From the NCBI GenBank assembly GCA_963827065.1, contig CAWGZM010000009.1, positions 1-64,000 of the forward strand: a stretch of DNA of 64,000 bases, given 5' to 3'. Shown piece after piece: positions 55,701 through 64,000 of this stretch. The notes under the pieces are model-generated. The model was given only the letters and a program-made list of their open reading frames with translations. It searched no databases and was not told where the DNA came from. Every line of letters begins with the position of its first letter. Position 1 is the stretch's first letter. The DNA is from JACVRW01 sp963827065. GTDB taxonomy: Bacteria; Actinomycetota; Thermoleophilia; Solirubrobacterales; Thermoleophilaceae. A program made the translations under genes and the position numbers.

Positions 55701-55712
55701 GGGCCTAGCCCC
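55700..55712. terminator. Short hairpin between convergent genes
   Basis: GGGGC-CTA-GCCCC lies between the stop codons of the quinone oxidoreductase and SGNH hydrolase genes. The stem is only five pairs, though all G+C. Confidence 0.3.
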
Positions 55713-56481
55713 CCTCCGGCCGCACCAGCTCCAGCACCGGGCGCTTCGGCGGGCGCCCGTCGCCGGACGAGACGCCGCGGGCGCGGCGCAGCAGCCACGG
55801 GGCGAGGTGCTTTACCACCCAGACGGTGTTTGCGGACACGGAGGTGACCACCCTTGGGCGCGGTGCAGGCGGGAGCGGATCGGTCCAGGACCGGCTCGCG
55901 CCTTCGATCCCGATCGCGTCCGCGAACCCCTCGGCGATGCGGGCGTGGCCGTCCGGGTTCGCGTGCAGGCGGTCTGTGTGCCAGAGGCGGCGGTCGCCGG
56001 TGCCGGCCCGCTCGAAGTCGACGATCAACGCGCCGTGGCGCTCCGCGATCTGGCGCAGGCGCTCGTTGAACGCAAACACACGCGCGCGGGCCACGCGGGC
56101 GAGCGGGTTGACCGCAACGGGATCGGGGAACGTCATCGTGGCGACCGTCGCGCCCTGAGCGCTGAGCGCGCCGATCATCGTTTCGAGGTATCCGGAGGTG
56201 GCGTCGAGGTCGCAGCGCGGCCTCAGCGTGTCGTTGAGCCCCGCGACCACGGTTGCCAGGTCGGGCTCCAGCGCGAGCGCCGCAGCCAACTGCTCATCGT
56301 GCACCTGGCGGGCCAGCTTGCCGCGGACCGCGAGGTTCGCGTACAGGAGACCGGGGCTCGCCTGGGCCATGCGCTCGGCGAGCCGGTCGGCCCAGCCGCG
56401 GTAGCCACTCCCGTCCGGATAGGGATCCTCGAGCCCCTCGGTCGTGCTGTCGCCGATCGCCACGTAGCGCAGGAACGCCAT
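55705..56481 (-). CDS. SGNH/GDSL-family hydrolase
   Basis: Esterase/lipase-type hydrolase of 258 aa. The four blocks are visible: GDSTTEG with the catalytic Ser near residue 11, the glycine of NLAVRGK, the asparagine of VAGLNDTLRP and the Asp-x-x-His of TDRLHANPDGH. No signal peptide, so the substrate is intracellular and unknown. The ATG at 56481 is preferred over a TTG three codons upstream. The C-terminal ~50 residues are Arg/Pro rich. Confidence 0.87.
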   Translation of the reverse strand: MAFLRYVAIGDSTTEGLEDPYPDGSGYRGWADRLAERMAQASPGLLYANLAVRGKLARQVHDEQLAAALALEPDLATVVAGLNDTLRPRCDLDATSGYLETMIGALSAQGATVATMTFPDPVAVNPLARVARARVFAFNERLRQIAERHGALIVDFERAGTGDRRLWHTDRLHANPDGHARIAEGFADAIGIEGASRSWTDPLPPAPRPRVVTSVSANTVWVVKHLAPWLLRRARGVSSGDGRPPKRPVLELVRPEGG

Positions 56482-56519
56482 CGCACTCAATTCCTAGCAG
56501 GGTGCGTAGTCTGCGCCTC

Positions 56520-57302
56520 ATGGGTCGCGCCGAGATCAGGTCATGGCTGATGGACATGGACGGCGTGCTCGTGACCGAAGAAAACGCCATTCCGGGAGCC
56601 CCCGAGTTCATCGCCCGCCTGACCGAGCTGGGGATCCCGTTCCTCGTGCTCACAAACAACTCGATGTACACGCGCCGCGACCTGCGCGCCCGGCTCAGGC
56701 GCAGCGGCCTGGACCTGCCCGAGGAGTCGATCTGGACCTCGGCGCTCGCGACGGCCGGGTTTCTCGACGATCAGCGCCCGGGCGGCTCGGCGTTCGTGGT
56801 CGGCGAGGCCGGCCTGACGACGGCGCTGCACCAGAACGGCTACACGATCACCGACCGCGACCCCGACTATGTCGTGCTGGGCGAGACGCGCACGTACAGC
56901 TTCGAGCGGATCACGCGGGCGATCCAGCTGATCCACGCGGGCGCGCGCTTCATCGCCACGAACCCCGACAACGTCGGCCCCTCGCCCGACGGGCCGCTGC
57001 CCGCCACCGGCTCGGTCGCGGCGCTGATCAGCCGCGCCACCGGTGTCCAGCCCTACTACGTCGGCAAGCCCAACCCGCTGATGATGCGCTCGGCCCTGAA
57101 CACGATCGACGCCCACTCCGAGACCACGGCGATGATCGGCGACCGCATGGACACCGACATCGTGTCGGGCCTGGAGGCGGGCCTTGAGACCGTGCTGGTG
57201 CTGAGCGGCGTCACCGTGCGCGCGGACGCGGAGCGGCATCCGTACCGGCCGTCGCGGATCGTCGACTCGGTAGCCGACCTGGTCGGCGAGCTCAGCTCGT
57301 GA
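56520..57302 (+). CDS. HAD-IIA family phosphatase (NagD-like)
   Basis: Phosphatase of 260 aa. HAD motif I is LMDMDGVLVTEEN near the start, motif II LTNNSMYT, the motif III lysine in YYVGKPNPLMM and motif IV MIGDRMDTDI; a cap lies between II and III as in NagD and p-nitrophenyl phosphatases. It heads a four-gene run (HAD, AraC, VOC, UvrA-like) with overlaps or gaps of at most 11 bases. The start is ATG at 56520; upstream sequence in frame belongs to the divergent gene. Confidence 0.9.
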   Translation: MGRAEIRSWLMDMDGVLVTEENAIPGAPEFIARLTELGIPFLVLTNNSMYTRRDLRARLRRSGLDLPEESIWTSALATAGFLDDQRPGGSAFVVGEAGLTTALHQNGYTITDRDPDYVVLGETRTYSFERITRAIQLIHAGARFIATNPDNVGPSPDGPLPATGSVAALISRATGVQPYYVGKPNPLMMRSALNTIDAHSETTAMIGDRMDTDIVSGLEAGLETVLVLSGVTVRADAERHPYRPSRIVDSVADLVGELSS

Positions 57303-57751
57303 GTGGGGCGGGACGCAGACCCGACGCGGCGCAGCACCTGCGCGACCTCGCGCGGCTGCGCCGCGTGCGCGACCGCATCGACCGGGAGTACGCGCAGCCG
57401 CTGGACGTCGAGGCACTCGCCCGCGACGCGCACATGTCGGCCGGGCACTTCAGCCGCGAGTTCCGGCTCGCCTACGGCGAGTCGCCGTACAGCTACCTGA
57501 TGACGCGGCGCATCGAGCGCGCGATGGCGCTGCTGCGTCGTGGCGACCTCAGCGTCACCGAGGTCTGCTTCGAGGTCGGCTGCTCGTCGCTCGGCACCTT
57601 CAGCACTCGCTTCACCGAGTTGGTCGGTATGCCGCCCAGCACCTACCGGCGGCACGCGGCGGGCGCGACGGCGGGGATGCCGCCGTGCGTGGCGAAGCAG
57701 GTGACCAAGCCGATCAGGAATCGAGAAGCGCCGGTCCCGAGCCGCGCCTAG
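57299..57751 (+). CDS. AraC-family transcriptional regulator (DNA-binding domain only)
   Basis: Two helix-turn-helix units make up nearly the whole 150-aa protein: LDVEALARDAHMSAGHFSRE and SVTEVCFEVGCSSLGTFSTR followed by LVGMPPSTYRR. There is no ligand-binding domain, as in SoxS/MarA-type regulators. GTG at 57299 overlaps the HAD stop (GTGA). It probably controls the VOC and UvrA-like genes behind it. Confidence 0.88.
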   Translation: MSGAGRRPDAAQHLRDLARLRRVRDRIDREYAQPLDVEALARDAHMSAGHFSREFRLAYGESPYSYLMTRRIERAMALLRRGDLSVTEVCFEVGCSSLGTFSTRFTELVGMPPSTYRRHAAGATAGMPPCVAKQVTKPIRNREAPVPSRA

Positions 57752-57762
57752 GGTTCCCAGCC

Positions 57763-58176
57763 ATGGACCTAACCATTCACCAGACCTTCCTCCCGTACGA
57801 CGATCCGGACGCCTCCCTGGCCTTCTATCGCGACAACCTCGGCTTCGAGGTCCGCAACCACGTCGAATACAACGGGATGCACTGGATCACCCTCGGTCCC
57901 GCCCACCAGCCCGACACGTCGATCGTCCTGCACCCGCCGGGCGCCGACCCGGGCATCACCGACGACGAGCGTCGCACGATCGCCGAGATGATGGCCAAGG
58001 GCACCTACGCCAGCATCAACCTGGGCACCAAGGACCTCGACGGCACGTTCGAGCGCCTCCAGGCCGGCGGCGGCGGCGAGGTGGTCCAAGAGCCGATCGA
58101 CCAGCCGTACGGGATTCGCGACTGCGCCTTCCGCGATCCCTCGGGCAACCTGCTGCGCATCCAAGAGCTGCGCTAG
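57763..58176 (+). CDS. VOC-superfamily protein (glyoxalase/bleomycin-resistance fold)
   Basis: Small protein of 137 aa with the paired beta-alpha-beta-beta-beta fold: YDDPDASLAFYRDNLGFEV opens the first half and YGIRDCAFRDPSGNLLRIQE closes the second. Members bind metals to transform substrates or simply sequester drugs. Its place between an AraC regulator and a UvrA-like ATPase suggests resistance or detoxification. ATG at 57763. Confidence 0.87.
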   Translation: MDLTIHQTFLPYDDPDASLAFYRDNLGFEVRNHVEYNGMHWITLGPAHQPDTSIVLHPPGADPGITDDERRTIAEMMAKGTYASINLGTKDLDGTFERLQAGGGGEVVQEPIDQPYGIRDCAFRDPSGNLLRIQELR

Positions 58177-58181
58177 CCGTC

Positions 58182-60567
<2,386 letters not shown>

Positions 60568-60728
60568 CCGAGGCCTCTCGCACTAGCTGCCCGAGCGCTG
60601 CCCCCCCGGCGCGACGAGATGTCCTGGGTCGAGCTGCGTGGGGCCGGGGCTCTCATCGATCGCTCATCTGCAAGACGGACGATCGCCGCTGATGGGCGAA
60701 TCCTGGGTCCGGCCCGCCGAAAAACGCT
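60568..60728. other. Gap between the UvrA-like gene and the ECF41 promoter
   Basis: I see no gene in this stretch. Frames here continue those of the broken UvrA-like gene and have no family resemblance. No clear terminator hairpin was found. Confidence 0.5.
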
Positions 60729-60755
60729 GTCACAGGGAGCCGGCCTGTCTCGTCC
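60729..60755 (+). promoter_or_regulatory. ECF41-type promoter
   Basis: TGTCACA (60729-60735) and CGTC (60752-60755) are separated by exactly 16 bases. This is the consensus described for ECF41 sigma factors, and the sigma gene of that group is the second gene of the transcript that starts here. Autoregulation is the expected result. Confidence 0.8.
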
Positions 60756-60785
60756 AAGGGGTGAACGAACGAGAAAGGAGCCGTC

Positions 60786-61730
60786 ATGAAGATCTTCGTA
60801 GCAGGCGCAACCGGCGCACTCGGCAAGCCGCTGGTGAGGCAGCTGGTCGAGAGAGGACACGAGGTCACGGGCATGACGCGCAGCGAGTCGAAGAAGGACC
60901 TCCTGCGCGAGCTGGGTGCAACGCCCGCGGTGGCCGACGCGCTCGACCCGGACGGGGTCGCGCGCGCGGTCGCGGAGGCGGACCCAGACGTAATCGTCCA
61001 CCAGCTGACCGCGATCAGCGACTTCAACCCCCGCCACATGGAGCGCGACTTCGCTCTCACGAACCGACTGCGGACCGAAGGCACGGACCACCTGCTCGCC
61101 GCCGGCCGCGCGGTCGGCGTCAAGCGCTTCGTCGCGCAGAGCTTCGCGCCGTGGCCGTACGCGCGCACGGGCGGCATGGTCAAGTCAGAGGACGACCCGC
61201 TCGACACGTCGCCGCCCGGCCAGATCCGCACGACGCTCGAGGCGATCAAGTACCTCGAGCGGGCGGTGACGGGCGCGGACTGGACCGAGGGCATCGCGCT
61301 CCGCTACGGCGGCTTCTACGGGCCGGGGACCTCGATCGGCCTTGACCCGCCCGGCGAGCAGATCGAGATGATCCGGCAGCGCAAGTTCCCGATTGCGGGC
61401 AAGGGCACCGGCGTGTGGTCGTTCATCCACATCGAGGACGCCGCGAGCGCCACGGTCGAGGCGGTCGAGCACGGCACGCGTGGCGTCTACAACGTGGTCG
61501 ACGACGAGCCGGCGCCGGTCTCCGAATGGCTGCCCGAGCTCGCGAAGGCGGTCGGGGCCAAGCCACCCCGCCGCGTTCCGCTCTGGCTCGGCCGGCTCGC
61601 AGGCGGCGAGGTGGTTGGGATCATGATGAGTGAGTTGCGTGGCCAGTCCAACACCAAGGCGAAGCGCGAGCTCGGCTGGCAGCCGCGCTACCCGAGCTGG
61701 CGCGAGGGCTTCGCGCGGGGACTCGGCTGA
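60786..61730 (+). CDS. NAD(P)-dependent epimerase/dehydratase, partner of the ECF41 sigma factor
   Basis: Extended-SDR protein of 314 aa. The nucleotide motif GATGALGKPLVRQL is at the N-terminus; the usual YxxxK is not evident (the region reads YARTGGMVKSEDDPL), so it may bind NAD(P) without standard catalysis. ECF41 sigma genes nearly always neighbour a carboxymuconolactone decarboxylase, oxidoreductase or epimerase (COE); this is that gene. ATG at 60786 has GAAAGGAG upstream. The sigma gene follows after three bases. Confidence 0.85.
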   Translation: MKIFVAGATGALGKPLVRQLVERGHEVTGMTRSESKKDLLRELGATPAVADALDPDGVARAVAEADPDVIVHQLTAISDFNPRHMERDFALTNRLRTEGTDHLLAAGRAVGVKRFVAQSFAPWPYARTGGMVKSEDDPLDTSPPGQIRTTLEAIKYLERAVTGADWTEGIALRYGGFYGPGTSIGLDPPGEQIEMIRQRKFPIAGKGTGVWSFIHIEDAASATVEAVEHGTRGVYNVVDDEPAPVSEWLPELAKAVGAKPPRRVPLWLGRLAGGEVVGIMMSELRGQSNTKAKRELGWQPRYPSWREGFARGLG

Positions 61731-61733
61731 GCG

Positions 61734-62660
61734 ATGGCCAGCACGGACCTGTTCGAGGAGCTGCGTCCGCCGGCCTTCGCGATCGCCTACCGGATGCTCG
61801 GGAGTGTGAGCGAGGCCGAGGACGTGGTGCAGGAGGGCCTCCTGCGGCTGCACCGCACCCTCGAGGAGGGGGAGCGGATCGAGTCACCGCGGGCCTACGT
61901 CTCCACCGTGGTGACGCGGCTCGCGATCGACCAGCTCCGCTCGGCGCGGGTCCGGCGCGAGACCTACACCGGCGAGTGGCTGCCCGAGCCGCTCGTCGCG
62001 GCGGAGGAGGGCGACCCGGCCTGGGAGGCCGAGCTGGCCGACTCGCTCTCCTTCGCCTTCCTCGTGGTGCTCGAGAGCCTTTCGCCCGAACAGCGCGCGG
62101 CCTTCCTGCTGCGCGAGGTGTTCGACTACCCGTACGACCGCATTGCCGAGATCGTCGGCAAGAGCGAGGACAACGTCCGTCAGCTCACTGCCCGGGCGCG
62201 CCGTCACGTGGAGGAGCGCAAGCCGCGCTACGAGCCCTCGGCCGAGCTTCGCAACGAGCTCGCGCACCGCTTCATCGCCGCCGCCCGCGAGGGAGAGCTC
62301 GGCGAGCTCGAGGCGCTGCTTGCCGAGGACGTCGTCCTGCATGGCGACGGCGGCGGCAAGGCGCCGGCGATCGCCAGGCCGCTCGCGGGCCGCGAGCGCG
62401 TGGCCAAGACGCTCGCCTCCTGGGCGCTCAGCGGCGAACGCGCCGGCGGGTTCGAGCTCCGGCCGGTCGAGGTCAACGGCCAGCCCGGTGCGCTCACGAT
62501 CGACGCGCTGGAGCAGACGATCCTCGGCGTGCTCGTCTTCGACATCGCCGACGGCCGCATCCAGGCCATCAACTCGGTGGTCAACCCGGACAAGCTGCGC
62601 CACCTGGGCCCGCTCGGGGACCCCTACGCGTTTCTGCGGCGCCGCTCGAAGAACGGCTAG
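61734..62660 (+). CDS. sigJ: ECF41-family RNA polymerase sigma factor (SigJ-like, SnoaL domain)
   Basis: ECF sigma factor of 308 aa. Region 2 (YRMLGSVSEAEDVVQEGLLR) and region 4 (LSPEQRAAFLLREVFDYPYD) are joined to a C-terminal SnoaL-like domain that replaces a separate anti-sigma factor. The three ECF41 signature motifs are all present: WLPEP in the linker, DGGGK in the SnoaL part and NPDKL near the end. The C-terminal domain both activates and restrains the factor. Its likely target promoter is upstream of the paired epimerase. The stop codon overlaps that of the convergent gene (CTAG). Confidence 0.94.
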   Translation: MASTDLFEELRPPAFAIAYRMLGSVSEAEDVVQEGLLRLHRTLEEGERIESPRAYVSTVVTRLAIDQLRSARVRRETYTGEWLPEPLVAAEEGDPAWEAELADSLSFAFLVVLESLSPEQRAAFLLREVFDYPYDRIAEIVGKSEDNVRQLTARARRHVEERKPRYEPSAELRNELAHRFIAAAREGELGELEALLAEDVVLHGDGGGKAPAIARPLAGRERVAKTLASWALSGERAGGFELRPVEVNGQPGALTIDALEQTILGVLVFDIADGRIQAINSVVNPDKLRHLGPLGDPYAFLRRRSKNG

Positions 62661-64000
62661 TGCTCGACGAAGTAGCCGCCGCTCTGGCCGCTCGAGTAGA
62701 AGCGGCTCGTGATCGTCTTCTTGCGCGTGTAGAACTCGACCGCGTCCGGCCCGTGGGCGTGCAGGTCGCCGAGGAAGCTGTCTTTCCAGCCTGAGAACGG
62801 GAAGAACGCGACCGGCGCGGCCACGCCGATGTTGACGCCGACCATGCCCGCCTCCACGTCGTGCTTGAAGCGGCGAACGGCGGCGCCCGACTCGGTGAAG
62901 ATCGAGACGCCGTTGCCGAAGCGGCTCTTCGAGATGGCGTCGATCGCCTCGTCGAGCGTGTCGACGTGCACGAGCGAGAGCACCGGGCCGAAGATCTCCT
63001 CGCTCACGATGTCCATCTCCGGCGTGGCGCCGTCGAGGATGGTCGCGCCGACGTAGCAACCGCTCTCGTCGCCCGCCCCGCGTCCGTCGACGAGCAGTGA
63101 CGCGCCCTCCTCGAGGCCGCGCTCGATCATCGACAGGATGCGCGCCTTGGCCTTCTCCGAGACCACCGGGCCGAGCTCCGTGTCCTCGTCGAGACCGTCG
63201 CCGACTCGCACCGACTCGGCCGCCTCGCGCAGCGCCGGCAGCAGCCGCTCGCGCGCCTCACCCACCGTGACGACCACCGAGCCGGCCATACAGCGCTGGC
63301 CGGCAGCGCCGAAGGCCGAGCCCATGATGCCCTTGACGGTCGCTTCGATCACCGCGTCCGGCATCACGACCATGTGATTCTTCGCTCCGCCGAGCGCCTG
63401 CACGCGCTTGCCGGCCTTGGCCGAGCGCTCGTAGACGATGCGCGCCACCGGCGCGCTGCCCACGAACGAGACGGCGTCGATGCCGGGATGGTCCAGGATG
63501 CCCTCCACGACCTCGCGGCCGCCGTTGACGAGGTTGACGACGCCGTCCGGCAGGTCGAGCGAGTCGAGCACCTCGAAGGCGAGCTGCTGGGTCAGCGGCA
63601 CCTGCTCCGACGGCTTCAGCACGAACGTGTTGCCGCACGCGATCGCAAACGGCAGGAACCAGAACGGCACCATCGCCGGGAAGTTGAACGGCACGATCGC
63701 CGCGCAGACGCCGACCGGCTGGCGGATCGTCTCCGCGTCGATGTTGCGCGAGACGTCCTCGAGGATGCGCCCCTGCATCGTGGTCGGGATCGCGCACGCC
63801 GCCTCGACCATCTCGATCATGCGCGCCACCTCGGCGCGGGCGTCGCCGATCGTCTTGCCCATCTCGGAAGTGACGGAGCGCGCCAGGTCCTCGCGGCGGT
63901 TGTTGAGGCCCTCACGCAGCCCGAACAGGAGCCGCGCCCGCGCTATCACCGACACGTCGCGCCAGGCGGGCAGCGCCGCACGCGCCGCGGCCACAGCGGC
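62657..64000 (-). CDS. mmsA: Methylmalonate-semialdehyde dehydrogenase (CoA-acylating), 5' end outside window
   Basis: Converts methylmalonate semialdehyde to propionyl-CoA (valine and inositol breakdown). The catalytic cysteine is in GAAGQRCMAGSVVV; PFNFPAMVPFWFLP, KPSEQVPLTQ, VGSAPVARIVYE and FSGWKDSFLGDLHAHG are typical of MmsA, which lacks the usual ALDH general-base glutamate (here LGGAKNHMVV). About 447 residues are visible against ~490-500 in the family, so some 45-50 N-terminal residues lie beyond the edge; a GTG at 63994 is internal. Confidence 0.92.
   Translation of the reverse strand, partial: AAVAAARAALPAWRDVSVIARARLLFGLREGLNNRREDLARSVTSEMGKTIGDARAEVARMIEMVEAACAIPTTMQGRILEDVSRNIDAETIRQPVGVCAAIVPFNFPAMVPFWFLPFAIACGNTFVLKPSEQVPLTQQLAFEVLDSLDLPDGVVNLVNGGREVVEGILDHPGIDAVSFVGSAPVARIVYERSAKAGKRVQALGGAKNHMVVMPDAVIEATVKGIMGSAFGAAGQRCMAGSVVVTVGEARERLLPALREAAESVRVGDGLDEDTELGPVVSEKAKARILSMIERGLEEGASLLVDGRGAGDESGCYVGATILDGATPEMDIVSEEIFGPVLSLVHVDTLDEAIDAISKSRFGNGVSIFTESGAAVRRFKHDVEAGMVGVNIGVAAPVAFFPFSGWKDSFLGDLHAHGPDAVEFYTRKKTITSRFYSSGQSGGYFVEH

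Noticed and set aside
60568..60692. Continuation of the UvrA-like first frame to 60692 as real protein
   Set aside because: After about 59680 this frame is Arg/Pro-rich without family resemblance, while the second frame carries the conserved ABC motifs.
63992..64000. GTG at 63994 as the start of methylmalonate-semialdehyde dehydrogenase
   Set aside because: The frame is open to the window end and the family has ~45-50 more N-terminal residues, so the true start is outside.

Overview
The window is high-G+C DNA (about 70% by eye) from what looks like an actinomycete. The 180-kDa type NAD-glutamate dehydrogenase, type III glutamine synthetase, an ECF41 sigma factor, frequent GTG/TTG starts and 4-nt GTGA overlaps all fit Actinomycetota. 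The deep branches (Thermoleophilia or Rubrobacteria) are my best guess, but this is inference. Gene density is very high: no gene-free stretch exceeds 300 bases. I saw no tRNA, rRNA, CRISPR array or insertion sequence.

Region 1 (1-10.8 kb) is a molybdenum/tungsten module. It holds a MobA-MoaD fusion, two adjacent MoeA proteins (one with an extra periplasmic-binding-protein-like domain), the two subunits of an NAD-type formate dehydrogenase, and an aldehyde:ferredoxin oxidoreductase. Region 2 (10.8-29 kb) is a housekeeping and accessory mix: a short-chain dehydrogenase, the large glutamate dehydrogenase, an acyl reductase-like protein, an ABC-2 exporter, glutamine synthetase III, a frameshifted CapA-like protein, a frameshifted cNMP-domain flavoprotein, a DHA2 multidrug transporter, a gene fragment and an ankyrin protein.

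Region 3 (26.8-50 kb) is the core of interest, an apparent choline/glycine betaine catabolic regulon. It encodes choline dehydrogenase (BetA), an aldehyde dehydrogenase, a DmdA-like folate methyltransferase, a dimethylglycine/sarcosine dehydrogenase, EtfB and EtfA, a DgcB-like membrane Fe-S oxidoreductase, a MetF-like protein, an APC permease and a ProVWX betaine importer. It also carries a CRP/CBS/DUF294 protein with a DnaQ-like exonuclease, an unknown 246-aa protein and a GntR/FCD regulator. The palindrome TGATATATCA occurs five times here, each time in front of these transcription units (31.07, 31.97, 39.09, 42.31 and 45.47 kb), and I saw it nowhere else in the window. Together the genes could import and oxidise choline to glycine betaine, then strip the methyl groups onto folate and pass electrons through ETF to the membrane. 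I see no Rieske betaine monooxygenase or betaine-homocysteine methyltransferase, so the DmdA-like protein is the best candidate for the first demethylation.

Region 4 (49.6-64 kb) is mixed. It contains an HD-domain protein, a GFA-family protein, asparaginase, two divergent sulfatase-superfamily enzymes (one with a threonine where the formylglycine cysteine normally sits), a quinone oxidoreductase, an SGNH hydrolase, a HAD/AraC/VOC/UvrA-like operon (UvrA-like frameshifted), an epimerase-ECF41 sigma pair with a textbook ECF41 promoter, and a methylmalonate-semialdehyde dehydrogenase cut by the window edge. Three genes are broken by what looks like a single extra base each, which may be assembly error rather than decay.
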